Assembly (NCBI GenBank): GCA_020081605.1
Contig: JAHREC010000013.1
Location: 5,642,001 to 5,706,000 of the forward strand
Direction of reading: 5' to 3'
DNA length: 64,000 nt
From: Albifimbria verrucaria
Lineage: Eukaryota > Ascomycota > Sordariomycetes > Hypocreales > Stachybotryaceae
Part shown: positions 42,738 to 54,727 of the stretch, piece after piece
How the letters are laid out: the number at the start of each line of letters is the position of its first letter
How positions within the stretch are numbered: position 1 is the first letter of the stretch
Program-made: the position numbers and the translations under genes
Notes under the pieces: generated by a model
What the model was told of the DNA's origin: nothing
The model's database searches: none
Seen by the model: only the letters and a program-made list of their open reading frames with translations

Positions 42738-44592
42738 TCACTGCGCTGCGGCATACATCGACGGATGGCCTCCCGAACCGGTCATGTATGGTGCCGTGTT
42801 GGGCGGCCATCCCGGTGGTACTCGGGACATTTGTGGTGGCGGCGGCGGCTGCGGCTGCATGTTCCGACCCGCAATATAGCCCATACCCACATCCCGCTCA
42901 TTGCTGCTTCTTGAAGCGCTGCTCGTCCCGCTTCCATGTGAATACCCGCTACTGCTCCCTGATCGTGTGTGAGGGTAGGATCGTGGGCTCAGGCCCACAC
43001 CGTTTGGATACTTGCGCATGCCGGTCATGTCGCCCATCGGCTGCGGGTCGCCGATTCTCAAACGCCCGAGAGTACTGCAGCTCGCCGGCGTATTGGTGCA
43101 CACAATGCGGCTCCTGAATCCCGCAAACGTCGGTAAGTATATGGTACATACGCTGCTGGACTTCTGACGCTGTTGGACGATCGTGCGGGTTGGCCGACAG
43201 CATTCCTGTAACTACGTGAAGCATCGGAGTGATGCCGCGGAACACGTTGCCGCCTTCGGATTCGCCCACCTTCTTGGAGGCATCCTTGGCGAGCGCTGAC
43301 ATCCAAGCCTCCACTTGACCCAGGTTCTTATGGAATGAGGTATCGAGCACCGCACCACCTCTGCCAGCCGTTTTGTGCTTTGCGGACCGGAAACTGGCAA
43401 ATTTGCCAGTCGATCGCTTGACGAGAAATGAGAGAAGCTCCAAGATGACGCAGCCAAGAGAGAAGATGTCGGCATGTTGTGGGTTCAGCTGCGGGGTTGG
43501 GGTATGAAGCATCGCGTTGGGAGTCCCTGATTGTTCGAGCACTCGAGGAATGCTGAAACCAGCACTTTCTGGAGAAGTCGCCAAATTTGTCGGTGATTTT
43601 CGTAGCGGTGGGCTGGCCGGGCCCGTCGGCCGAAACCACTGCTCAGGGGCGGCGTAGTCGTACCACTCGCGGTCAAAGGACGACTTGTCGGCGTGGCCAG
43701 ACCACGAGTCTGGGCTCAAGCGAGCAGAATCGGCAAAGAAGATGTGGTTGCGGTTGGTGAAGAGAACAGTAGAGGGTTTGATATAGCAGTGGGGCCGGTT
43801 CTTGCTATGGAGGAAGCAGAGGGTATCAACAAGACACAGGATCCAATTCATGACGAGCTCTCGTCGGTCCTGCTTGGCCATGTTCTTAAACGAAGCTGGC
43901 GTAGTCGCCAGGAATGATTTCAAGTTGAAGTCACAGAAAGGGGTCAGCAGAACATAGCCGTACCCCTGGTGGGTGTAGGAAGCCCAATACGAGACAATAT
44001 GGTCGTTGCCAAAGTCTTTGACACTGTTGATTGCATCAAAGAAATCTTGGGGCGAGATGCACCCGGGGCCGTTGCCGAGTGGGAATCGGCGTCGACACAG
44101 GAGCTTACTGGGGCTGTTTGGCAGCCGGACTCGGTCAACCTGGCTACCTTTGCCGGCTAGGCCGGCGGAACGCTCCACGACGTCGACGGGCACGATTTCA
44201 TGATCGCTGTACGAAGTGTGGATGCCTCTGTCGACTGATCTCACGAGGTAATGGAACTGACGCTGGTAGAACTTACGATCGACACGATCATCCCTCGAGG
44301 CAGTGAGCTGCAGACGGTCGACATGGTCAAGAGGCAGAGGCAGCTCGGAGTCGTCCCAGCCATCGTCGATGATGCCAAAGATCTGATCCGGGTAGCCCAG
44401 GTCGACCAAGATGAGGAAGAGGCGTTTGGCCTGAGTACGTATGCTGTCCCAATAGGTCCGCTCGGTCAGGTCCTCGGCCCCGAAAGCCACAGGGCGATCC
44501 AGGTGCTCGACCTCGTCAGGCAGCAGCTGCTGGAGGACAAAGTCCCGGGTGACGGTGGCCTCGATACGCTGCGGGAACCACCAAGTCGTCAT
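42738..44592 (-). CDS. Degenerate protein-kinase-domain protein (probable pseudokinase)
   Basis: About 617-618 residues, one exon. An N-terminal region of 140 residues of unknown fold is followed by a protein-kinase domain from about 150 to 480. The kinase core is altered. There is no clear glycine loop, and the VAIK position reads LLCRRRF. The catalytic loop reads HCYIKPSTVLF where HRDLKPSNIL is expected, so the catalytic Asp is Tyr. The DFG position reads FADSAR and keeps its Asp. ADIFSLGCVILEL, the helix-F signature, is intact. The tail is Ser/Gly/Pro-rich, ending in the plus-strand region 42,738-42,950. The frame switches near CCC 43064-43066 (plus strand) by two missing bases or one extra. 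Likely a scaffold or regulator; partners unknown. The start is the ATG at 44592. Confidence 0.82.
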
Positions 44593-47531
44593 GGCCACGA
44601 ACGTGTTGCTAGTGGAAGACGAGCATCTCTTGGGTGTCCGAGAGGAAGACTAGAGGTCGAGGCGTCTCCGGATGGGAGGGCAGGGGACGGGCGGAGAGTC
44701 TCCGAAATCAGGTCACGGCCAAGGCCCTCTCCAACAATGTTCCAGATGTGAGGAGTCGTCGAGGCTGAGACGGAGAAACAGAGACAGAACCAGGCTCTGG
44801 AGAGAAGACGAGGGTGGGATTGAAGGGCCATTCATATCGGCAGCGGCCAGGACAAGCACCAACAATGAGGTGACGGATGGATCAAGGATGCTTGCTTATC
44901 TGGGGAAACTCGCCCAGGCCTGCATCTGCCATATTGTGATTGGTGGGGCAGCATCCAAACGGGCGCTGATAAGGATGGATGGATGGCTTGGTTGATGAAA
45001 GATGGTACACAGTAGGGCCTTCAGTGCCTAGCCCGGCAGCAAACCAGGGTTTGAGGAGGGGCTAAACCGACGAGGCGCGAGGCGACAATCAACTGCACGT
45101 TGCAGCGACCGTAGCTCTAGACCCCGTGGGCTGGGCTGCTTCGTCTCATTAAGGTGGTGAAGCATTCATGTTGTGAGACATTGGTGGCCAAAGGTGCCTG
45201 TTTAGTTACATTGGTACCCCACGACGCCCACGAGCCGCCTACCTTAGTACCACTAAGGTAAGTTACTGTCTGTGTCTGTACTCTGTACATGGCAGCAAAT
45301 CTTGGTCCAACCTGTGGTCTCAATACCCCGAATCCAAGCCCAATGCCGTCCACAGAATCATTTCGACCACAAGCAATTAGTGCCAGGCTTGGCTTCTCGC
45401 AACGGGCGCGTTCATCCCTCAGACCAGGATGCAAATTCAGAGCCCAAGACACGTAGGTGTGTGTACCTTGTGTTAGTAGGCTAATAAATGACTGAATGTA
45501 GGGCAGGGGTGGTGGGATGTGATCAGAGGCCTGGAACCCCGCGCGCCCGCTAAATGAAATGCTTGGGGTACCTGTAAATTGCATCATTTAGCGACTTCGG
45601 ATCGGCTACCATCGTCTCGCCATGTCTTGACGTTGTACATTTTAGGTAATAAGTTAAGTGGGCATACAAAAAACGGGTTTACAATTTACCTCAACTGGTA
45701 CTGTTCACTAGTAGGTAACTTGCAATGCCTCATCCACGACTTCATCATCGTCTCTGCTGCCGCTGCTCCTCTTCCACAGTTCTGTCGACTTGGCTCCAAA
45801 GCTTGACTCACGCACTTGCTTGGCCAAAAGCCTAGAAATCTCTTCTCTCCCCTCCATACTACGACGCAAACCACTGCGGGCGTTACGCGCATCCTACAGC
45901 ACACACACACCCACGGTGGGGCCCTATATACTACTATGTACGTATGGGCAAGTGAGGCACATGGCCCATCTCCACCATCCCCATCCTTGCTACGGCACCT
46001 TTGACTACCTCACCTCCGGGAGCAGGTAGCCAACCCAACCTTAGCTACATTAGCCACCGCTAGTTTCCCGTGCTCGTGGAACCCTGGACTCGTGGGGCCC
46101 TTTGCTGCGGAATCTGGTCTAACACAACATGTGATTCCACATCCGAGACCCGTTAGAAGCCGTGGCAGCGAACGACGACGACCCAGCAAACGAAGCCATG
46201 CCCTGCACTCTTCGTCTACTAGCGGCCTGGGCTCGGTGACCACCACCACCGCCATCCATCCATCCTGCACTGCAGTCCACGCCTCCGCTTGGGGTCCGTT
46301 TGTTTGACTGACCGACCACCGCAGCAGGACCATCTCCGTTTCATCCCGTGCCGTTGACGATGTGGCACGGTTGACCGCTGCATGAATGCTACCCTTTTTC
46401 CTGGGGCCGCAGCCACTGCAGTCGTCCCATTCGCAGGAGGGCCATACTGCGTGCCTTGCGTAATGGCCATGCGTGTGGTGCCTGCTGCTCCTCGACCAAC
46501 GCCTCGGTCAACAACCCCACCGGAGCGAGGAACTTTTCTTCATACAGTACATATCCGTACAGACATGCATGCTGCACCCGCCGGCCGTTGAGCAAACATG
46601 CCAGCATGCGAACCTCCACGTGGCATTGGTCGGAAACCTCGTCAGTAACAAGCGCCCCTCGCTGCTGCATCATGCTTTACCCGTTGGACTGCGTTTGCGC
46701 GACAAGCCGAGATTGGCTGGAATCCCCGGTCCAGAGGCCGCTTCAGCGCGACCGACGGCCGTTGCTGCGCCCGCAAGCCTGCACATCACGGGAGTCACTG
46801 GCTCGACTGGCAACCTGCCATCGGCCCATTTTGGCGGCATCCATGCAGTCCGTTCCGATGGCCCGATTCATGCTGCTCTGTAACTCTGTGAATGCGAGCT
46901 TCAGAGTGGGGAAAGCCGAGCTGCGAGCCGCCTGCTTATCCCAGCTACCTCTGGATGCTGCCTCTCTTTGTATAATTATTCTCTTCGCTGTACGCCTGTC
47001 CATTTTGTATCCCGTTTCTGACGGGCTTCTCAATTGAGATCATGGAAGCCCAAGAAGGTAACTTGTCTGCAATGATCTACGCCATACTTGTCCACCCCGG
47101 TCATATTGACGTTCAATAAACGCATGCGTTGTCTTCACGCTAATGTATGTCCATCCTCACGAACTTCTAGTGAAGCCGTCCTTATATCCGTATCTACTCG
47201 CGTGATCAGCACGAGTACGGCCACTGCCCGTACTCTTCGTACTGAAGGGCCTTGTTCCGTGATTACGTTGGCACCCGGGGACAGAATGGCCTGCATTATC
47301 AAGAGCTACTTTGATCCATTGGGCCTGACCAATCCATTTGGCAATATGTTCTGGCTCCCTTTCATAATCGTTGGATCCAGTGCACATAGTAATAAGTAGC
47401 ATCTGGTATAGCACGAGTTTTGCGAGGATAGGTCAATTAGCCATATTCACATTAAACATTTATGTTCACAACGCTGGAAGGCCAGGCCAATCCACGTTTC
47501 TCCCAACAGGGCTGAGGCGCCTGCGCATACT
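44593..47531. other. 2.9 kb region with no supported gene
   Basis: Kinase-gene promoter on the left, SDR 3' flank on the right. It contains a perfect 9-bp inverted repeat at 45,240-45,260. Frames of 60-190 codons around 46,000-47,000 are low-complexity, mutually overlapping and lack domains. Confidence 0.45.
45240..45260. promoter_or_regulatory. Perfect 9-bp palindrome with 3-bp spacer
   Basis: Arms TACCTTAGT and ACTAAGGTA separated by ACC. Such a perfect dyad is a plausible dimeric-factor site or small hairpin. No factor can be assigned, and distance to the kinase start is about 650 bp. Confidence 0.4.
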
Positions 47532-48667
47532 CTATAACAGCCCATCCTTCTTGCTCTGCTTTGCCTGCCTCCCAACGAATGTCCGCATACTCTTGTCAAC
47601 TCCAGCAAGCGTTCGAGCAATTTGCTGAATGCCAACAGGCAGCACGTTGTACCAATCAATCCACCTGGCATACAGCGGCATACCCACAGTAGCGCTTCTG
47701 CCCGAGTCAATAGCGGCGATGATTTCCTTGGCCACATCGACGGGTTCCACGACCGGGGCGAGGAAGCTGTTGGGGACTGGACACCGTAGAAGAGTGGAGT
47801 TGTCAGCTGGCCCGGCGTGACGAGGACGGTCTTGATCTCTGGATGCGTGCGCCGCAGCTCGGCGCTCAGCGACTTGTGCATGGCGGTGATGCCGGCCTTG
47901 GCGGCTGCATAGTCAGACAGCTGCGCTGCGCCTAGATGGCCAATAACAGACGAGATGTTGACGATGGTGCCGCCTAGTTCGCTTCGAATCAGAGAGGGCA
48001 GGAAGCTCTTGATGCAGTAGAAGGGACCAAGCAGGTTTGTGGAAAGGCTGCGGTCGATTTCGTCAACAGAGAGTTCCAACATAGACTTGCCCACCACAAC
48101 GGCCGCGTTGTTGATCAGGACAGTGGGAGTACCAAGCTACACGCAAGTTAATCGACCATGCTCTCTTCAACAGCCAGCTTCGGGAACATACCTCGCGCTC
48201 AATCTCCTTCGCAACCTTGGCGACCTGCGCCCTGTCGCTGATATCGCACTTGTAGTACGTCACACCTCTCGCCTCGCCGTTTTCCATGTCCTTCACATCC
48301 AGCACCGCAACGGAGGCGCCCCTCATGCCGTACACCTCGGCGACCAGCATGCCCAGGCCGCTAGCACCACCGGTAATTACAATGACCTCTTCGCCCAGGT
48401 CAACGTCACGCGGCAGGCCATGCGCGATACGCTGGTTGATGATGTTCGCCATCCAGCAGAGCGTGATGAAGACGGCCCAGGCAATGGTCGCGATCATGTG
48501 GGGGCGTCCCACATGACGACGCGGGCGCGCAGGCACAACGGGATCAGCCAGCAGATGAAGGGATGCAGCAGCGTGACATTGAGAACCTTGAGGAAGAGGT
48601 CGATGGACAGCGGCGCAAACCACGACTCGTGCTGAGGCGGCCGCGGGTAGTTGGGAAGGTTCGACAT
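47532..48667 (-). CDS. Membrane-associated short-chain dehydrogenase, RDH10/retinol-dehydrogenase type
   Basis: NAD(P)-dependent SDR of about 360 residues, probably on the ER membrane. Exon 1 is 48667-48192 and exon 2 is 48136-47532. The N-terminus has two hydrophobic segments (LLHPFICWLIPLCL and IATIAWAVFITLCWM) that anchor it. Then come EEVIVITGGASGLG (cofactor), VLDVKD, INNAAVVVGK, NISSVIGH and the catalytic YAAAK, ending in a helical, basic tail. Two one-base losses: GGGGG at 48500-48504, which separates the N-terminal anchor from the Rossmann fold, and GGGG at 47772-47775. The physiological substrate (fatty aldehyde, sterol or retinoid-like) cannot be read from sequence. Confidence 0.92.
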
Positions 48668-49434
48668 GTTGAGCGGAAGGACAGTGGTCGCAAGTATGTG
48701 TCGGTAAAGGAAAGAAGCTCTTCTCTCGGATCAGAAGCCAATTGCAAAGAAAAACCAGACGCCGAGTCAATGCTAAAAATTACTACTGGGTAAGAAAAGG
48801 AGAAGAGAAAGGACAGTTCGTGAATTGTGGTGGGATGTGGTGCGGGATTGGAATGGGGGAGGAGCCAAAGCCGAAACATCTGACGTCCAGTCTTTAGCGG
48901 GTAGCTTCAGGGACCTCGTGCTGTTTCAGCCAAACCCCTTCTGCGCTACCCCTAGTTTCCGACCCATGCGCAAGGGTCTAAGACTCCAACCGTCAGCAAC
49001 AACCTTTTCTCGGCCGAAGCCTCAAGCAGCTGAGTTTGTGAATGGCGTCCAAGCTCCTTTCTGCAAATGCAGTACTATACATAGGTACTGTAGCTAAACA
49101 CTGTACCATACCTATCCGAGAAAGACTTAAGGAAAGATCCTGGCCTGTGCTTTGCTTTGATATGTTTCTTATTGAATCGGCGTTGAATCATTCACAAACC
49201 TCTTTCAACTATCATACCATTAGGACAAAGGCGCATAGCTCGTTCGAGTGTCCAGTCAGTGCATCACATGCAAAAGAATAGCTGTATGGGAAAAGAGAAC
49301 GCCAGTGAATTTATACTGCCAATATCCAAACAATGCAAATATCTATGCTGAGATGTCCGCCGCCGCCATATTATACTGTACAGGTGCTAATAATAAAATT
49401 ACACGGGTCAAGTTCTTGTCGTGATCCCGAGTGC
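48668..49434. other. Intergenic region, no supported gene
   Basis: Promoter of the RDH-like gene and 3' flank of RRG9. Only short frames; AT-richer from 49,050 to 49,400. Confidence 0.5.
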
Positions 49435-50423
49435 TCACGGAGCCTTGCCAGCTGTCTTTGACGGCCAGCCCGCAGCCGGCTTTTCCTGCTTCCTCTCCTC
49501 AATCCGGGCCCTATATCTGGCCTTCTCCTGCTGCTCCCAGGTCTGCTCGCGCTTCGTTGCCCTCTTGCTCCACTCATGATAGCCTGGGTCTCGCGCGATA
49601 CCCTCCTCTCGCCACTTCTTAGGGGCTTGATCCCCAGCGCCGCCTTTCGCTCCCACACGGCCTTGCCACGCTTGAACCATCGATCTTGGCGGTCCTGCTC
49701 CTCCGCCACCGTCGGCTGCCACTTGCTCTTGAGGATACGGCGGATTGCCTCGGGCGAAACCTCGAACTTGGCGGCGAGAGAAGAAGTCGTGTAGACATCG
49801 GGGAACTGCGCGTTCAGGGCACGAATACCCGCCAGTGCATCCGGTGAGAGTCGCTTTCGCGGGTTCCAACCATCGGGAAACTTTTCCTTGAGTGAACGTT
49901 TCTGAACCAACCATTCCGGCTCCTTGGGACGCGGCTGGTTCAACTCATCTGACTCCGCAATTTCGGTAGGTCCATTTCTTGGTTGTCTTGGTTCCCTAGC
50001 CTTGCCCGCGGGTCCCTTCTTCTTTTCGAAACTTGTCTTTGCAAACTGCCTTTTCTTGCTTTCAAATGTGGAGGTTTTCGGTTCGGCGCGTGAATCATTC
50101 CGTTGGGTTGTTTCGGTACTTTCCACGGGTGATGCGTTTGCAGAAGTTGCTGCCGAAGTCTCAGTCGTATCCTTTATCGAAGACACAGTGACGTCGGAAG
50201 CGTCCTTTTCTGGCAAAGGATGCGGCGCCGCTTCTTCTTGCGCCCGACGGGGGACACATGTAGGCTGCGCAGCTGTCGCGTGTTGCCCGAGTAGGTTCGA
50301 AACGGCAGAGTCGATCGAAGATTCTGGGGTTGCCGCCCGAGATGCAGCATGGTTCCTGGACTGTCGACCTTGTGAACTTGGGCCAAGCCTTGCACAAAGG
50401 CCCTCCAAGGGGCGACACGACAT
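49435..50423 (-). CDS. RRG9: Required for respiratory growth protein 9 (mitochondrial, neugrin-like)
   Basis: Mitochondrial protein needed for respiratory growth and mtDNA maintenance in yeast. About 329 residues, one exon. The N-terminus is basic with no acidic residues at the very start (SCRPLEGLCARLG), fitting a targeting peptide. The conserved core is strong: LKEKFPDGWNPRKRLSPDA, GIRALNAQFPDVYTT, FEVSPEAIRRILKSKW and DRWFKRGKAVWERKAALG, a helix-turn-helix-like neugrin/Rrg9 signature. The frame breaks at GGGG 49622-49625 (plus strand); one extra C restores KPPKKWREEGIARDPGYHEW and a basic C-terminus ending at 49435. Without repair the frame runs 64 bp further with nonsense sequence. The ATG at 50423 is chosen over one two codons upstream; either is possible. 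Confidence 0.9.
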
Positions 50424-51953
50424 GAGCAACTCATCCTGGAGACTGCCCTGTCTGGAGCTGCGACAACAGTTTGGTGATGGGAAGGAAAAAGTTGCGACTT
50501 TGAGGCGACTAGCAACGGGAATATGTGGAGTCGAACACCGGGATTGGAGCGCAAGTGCCGTGTACCTGGAAAAGCACGAGGACAGGACCCAGCTTTGTGG
50601 TACCCTCTACCTTACCCACCTCTCCCGGCACCATGGGATGGGGCACAGATTCTGGCGTGGCCAAGCCGCGACGGAGTAACGCTGACCCGTGCTCCGACTC
50701 GACTTGACTGGACGAGACGAGCCTCCTATTTCCAGCTCTGGCTCTGCAAGCCCTCCCTCCCTCTGCCTCGTCGGCTTGGCTTATACCCTCCTATAACCTA
50801 TTCATCCTCGGCCCATGCTCATGGTATGAGGCCACTTACGAGTTGGCCCCAGGAGATCCCGTTCGATGACGATCAATTAACCAAAAGCTTCCCAACGGCA
50901 TATGCGAGACGTCGTGGCCGTGTTGCATCGACTGGAACCGCATCCATGCAGTTGGCTGCCATCCCTTCCTCAAAACAACGGCTGTCCGTCACGCTATCGA
51001 AACACGGACATGGGTTTATGACCTGCATCAGAGCCTTGCCGTCCGCTCGCTGCCTGTCCTTGCTGTCCCCTTCCTTCTTCCCTATTTCCTTTTCTGGACC
51101 GCCTCGCCTTACCTCACCGTCTGTCCGCCTGAATGGGGCCGCCATCGACTCGTCATGTTTTGACTTCCTTGGGACGACGCTAGGAAATAGCGCAGCCGCT
51201 TCATATGTATCCTCTCTTCGTGTGAGATCCGCCACCGGAAAGCCACCGCGTCCTCCTCTAGAGGGCTCCTAGGTTGGATCTGGCCGTGGCTCGCTGGGCC
51301 CGGAAATTGCAGAAGGCCGTGAGGATGGTCGTGTATACTATGTACATCCGAACCTCCCTGGGGCCATGCACCTTCTATCCCGCCGCCTCCACTCCATCCA
51401 ATACATCCGGCGAGCCAAGTTCCTGTCCAAGTCACCGTGCAGCCAAGGACTGGAGACTCTTTCCCTCTCAAAGCCTAGTGGGCTTGGGCTACGCATTCTC
51501 AATGGCTACCCTTCCTTGGATTCATGTGTCTTACGACAAACCCGCAGCTGGATCAAGTAACCCTCAAGTCTACGGCCGGCCTAGTGTACGTAGCGATGGG
51601 TCTATGCACAGCTCCTGGGGGTCGTTGTGTCATGTATGGCTTCACGTCCTCCCTACTCTGCAGCCGGATGCACGACCCTCGCCACTGCATGCATAGAATT
51701 TCATGGTTGTTAGTCTGTAGTTTCCTCATCCGTAGCCAGGGCCCGGGTTTGCTTGGATCAGAAGCCGGACCTAGTTTTGAGTACTTTTCCTTCAGTCGTG
51801 CTAACCATCCCTTTTCTCCCAAGCCTAGAAATCACCATTGCTTTGCCACAGAGATGCATGCTTTTCTAAGCATTTTCCCAAACAACAGCTTTCCAATCGT
51901 AAATTTGATTTCCGGGCAGAACCTGCCAGTCCAGTTGTAGCTACATTCTCAAC
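50424..51953. other. 1.5 kb intergenic region, no supported gene
   Basis: Shared upstream DNA of RRG9 (minus) and the oxygenase-like gene (plus). A 249-codon plus frame at 50523-51272 is Pro/Ser/Arg-rich and has no domain, splice chain or conserved motif, so I treat it as non-coding. Confidence 0.5.
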
Positions 51954-53497
51954 ATGACTTCCCACGACTCTAACGAGAGACTCGTCTGGGGCCACCAATA
52001 CCGGTGGACTCCTCAACATCAGACAGCTCCTGAACTGCGCCACTTACTCTACTCCTATGACGAAGTCGCGAACGATGCCCTGGACAGAATCGATGAGATC
52101 TCGCCGCCCTTAACAAAGGGATGGAAGTGCCCTCACGCCTCAGGACCCGGGCAGAGAGATATCTATGCCTTACTCCAGGAACATGCGCCACATGACAAGA
52201 CTCTGGGTAAGCTGTGGTACGAGATTACCAATGTTCCAGACTGGGTAGACTGGGAGCAAATCCAACGTGGCCAGCGTGTTGTCTACCAGTTCAGCGGTCC
52301 AATTCTTCTCGGTGTAAGTCGCTTCTATACCTTCATTGGCGGACGCAGCTAATTCTAGTGAAAGCTATTATACAAAAGCCTATTAGGAGGCATGGGAGCG
52401 TTCCGTGTCGTCGAAACTCTCTCGAAAACCGGTGGATTCGGTGTACAAGTAACAAAGAGGCGTCTCTTGGAGACCCTGCAGCACTTTATGGATGTGGTTG
52501 AAGATATTGATGCCATCAAACCTGGTGGCAAAGGCTTCGTATCTTCGGTTCGAGTTCGTCTACTGCACGCCGCAGTACGTCGTCGTTTGATGCAACTCGA
52601 GCAGGAGAAACCCGGCTACTTCAACATGGCTGAGCTGGGCGTGCCCATCAATGACCTTCACTCTATTGGCACCGTGTCGGTGTATTCAACCGCTATTATC
52701 TACATGGCCCTGCCGCGCCAGGGCATCTATCTTACACGCCAGCAAATCACTGACTACCTAGCTCTCTGGCGTTGGGTTGGCTTTGTCCTAGGGGCCCCAG
52801 TGGATTGGATGGCCACCCCTGAATCAGCAAAGGCCATGATGGAGTCCGTGATGACCTCTGAGATAGACCCGTCTGCCAACTCGAGAATCTTGGCCAACAA
52901 CATCCTCACTGCGGAGGCGCGGTCTCCACCGCTTCATGCTCCCCGCGAGTATCTAGCTGCGCAAGCCTATCTGATGAACGGCGATGATTTGGCCGGAGCA
53001 CTAGGCATCGAGAAGCCAAGTCTGAGATACCGCTTGTTGGCGTGGTTCCAATGCTGGGTTCTTATTTGCATATCCTACAGCTACCCGTTGCTAACTACCA
53101 ATGCTCGACAGCGCAGGGACCAGGTATGTGAACACCCTGTCTGTGCAGACACCCATTCACGTGTCAGTATTCTGTGCGTACCGAGCTAACATTCTGCAAC
53201 TAGCGGTTCCGTGAGATTGCCCGCGCCATGATCACCAACCAAAAGTTCGGAGGCATTGGCGAGGCCAGCAAGTTCGAGTTGCAGTACGTGCCTGCGCATG
53301 GCAAGTCAACTCAATTAGGCACGGCCACAGTCGCAAGCAAGAAGAAGCAGCCCAGCAAGGCATATGCTCTTGTAGCTATCGCTGCTGGTCTGATGCTGGC
53401 AGCACTGGGCTTGCTGCAAGTAGCCAAGCACTCCGAGTTCGTACCCCAATATATTGTTTCCTCGTTGATCGTGAAGGGCAAGCACTGCAAGGATTGA
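51954..53497 (+). CDS. ER-bound oxygenase MpaB / rubber-oxygenase-like protein (DUF2236)
   Basis: Predicted haem-dependent oxygenase-fold protein of 470 residues with no frame lesion. Exons: 51954-52313, 52365-53123 and 53204-53497. The core has VRVRLLHAAVRRRL (the Arg/His-containing helix that supplies the proposed haem ligand in latex-clearing proteins), GVPINDLHSIGTVSVYS and TRQQITDYLALWRWVGFVLG, matching the MpaB/Lcp catalytic domain. A hydrophobic segment near residue 110-125 and a C-terminal transmembrane helix (ALVAIAAGLMLAALGLLQVA, about 440-460) suggest membrane anchoring. MpaB cleaves a farnesyl side chain in mycophenolic acid synthesis; no metabolite cluster surrounds this gene, so the substrate is open. 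It converges on calcipressin, 461 bp apart. Confidence 0.88.
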
Positions 53498-53958
53498 CCT
53501 AGGAGGTCTGGTGCACTCCACAAAGAAATGAGATAACGATTAGACGAATAGACGATTTGGTTTTACACGGTTCAATGGTTGGAGAAGAGCATTGCTTTCA
53601 AGGTGCTCTAGTTGATTATCAGATCTAGTGTATCAAACAATTTTCTAGACACAAGTCCACGAGAATATAGTATCTTTTAGAAGCCAGCAAACTGAAGTCT
53701 GACCGTAGTGAATACCCTTCCAACGCCGTAACGAACTTCGCTCCTGTGTACTGCTCGTACGATAATCAAACAGTGGCTGCTCCGACAGTAGCAGTCCAGT
53801 AATGCAGACCTTGACCCCAGCATGAATGCAATAATGCCACCTAAACCCTTGACCGGAAACGCCAACGAATGAAATTTGCAAATAGAGGTTTTCCTGCCTA
53901 TTTATTCCTCCTAGTACAGGCGGGTAGACAATCAAATGACTGTTAAAAGTGGAATTCC
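53498..53958. other. Intergenic 3' flanks of convergent genes
   Basis: Shared downstream DNA of the oxygenase-like gene and calcipressin. No gene seen. Confidence 0.5.
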
Positions 53959-54727
53959 TTACGCGTCAAGCATCAGCTCAACGGGTGGCCGCATGGTGTG
54001 AGCCAAAATTGGGCGCGTGGCTTCAATGGGACTCATGGCGGTTGGCGAGTCAGTCATGTCCTCAACAACGACGGCCGGCAGGCCCGGGCTGTTGCCGTGA
54101 TCGTCGGGGCGGTAGATGAGGGTGGAGCTGCGACTCCGAGAGCTGACCGGAACATGTTCGCCGTTGGGGCTCACAGGAGACTCCGCAACGGCCGGGCGCT
54201 GACTGTGCAGCTTGGCTAGTGCCTCTGCGAGATCATCGGCGTGTACCTGCTTGTTGGGGGCGTCCTCAAGGCGCATCTCCCAGCCGTGCGGGGACTAGGG
54301 GTGGGGAGATGAAGAAGAGCTTGCCGGCGTCGGGGAGGGCGAGGTGCTCATCGCGGGTGTGGACGGGTGTGGGCTGGCCAAAGTAGACCTTGCATCGATC
54401 GCCCATGATGGCCTTGCCGTCGAATTCCGGGCGGACGCGGATAGCGGCATCCTCATCCCAAAAGGACACGACGATGCGGCGGAACGACTTGAGCGGGGCA
54501 AAGGCATGGACAGGTGCCAGATCCTCAACGAGGGTGCGGATAGTGGCTAGGTTTTCCGGGCGGAAGACATCGAGGTTGTTCAGGTTTGTGAGAAGCAAGG
54601 TGTTGGAGGGAGGAGTAGGCTGGGCGACAGGTGGCAAGTTCGAGAGGTCGAGGGAGAGGCCGAGCTTGTTGGAGGCCGAGGAAGAGGAGCGCGAGGGCCG
54701 CGGAGACGTAGCAGGCGTAGGCTCCAT
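53959..54727 (-). CDS. RCN1: Calcipressin (calcineurin regulator, RCAN family)
   Basis: Binds and modulates calcineurin in calcium signalling; cytosolic. About 256 residues in one exon. An RRM-like N-terminal domain (TLLLTNLNNLDVF, FRRIVVSFWDEDAA, KVYFGQPTP) is followed by the family signature, Ser-Pro repeats then HGWEMRLEDAPNK. Near the end are the LIYRPDDHGNSPGLP box and a PILAHT-type calcineurin docking motif. The Ser-Pro box spans two G/C runs, GGGG 54298-54301 and GGGG 54290-54293 (plus strand); each needs one more base, and only with both is the SPPPSPPHGW signature recovered. Phosphorylation of the second Ser in that box controls activity in the family. Confidence 0.94.

Noticed and set aside
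46456..47037. 193-codon plus frame in the 44.6-47.5 kb gap
   Set aside because: Overlaps several comparable frames on both strands; Arg/Ser/Cys-rich without any domain.
50523..51272. 249-codon plus frame upstream of the oxygenase-like gene
   Set aside because: Pro/Arg/Ser-rich low-complexity sequence with no motif; better explained as promoter DNA with few stop codons.
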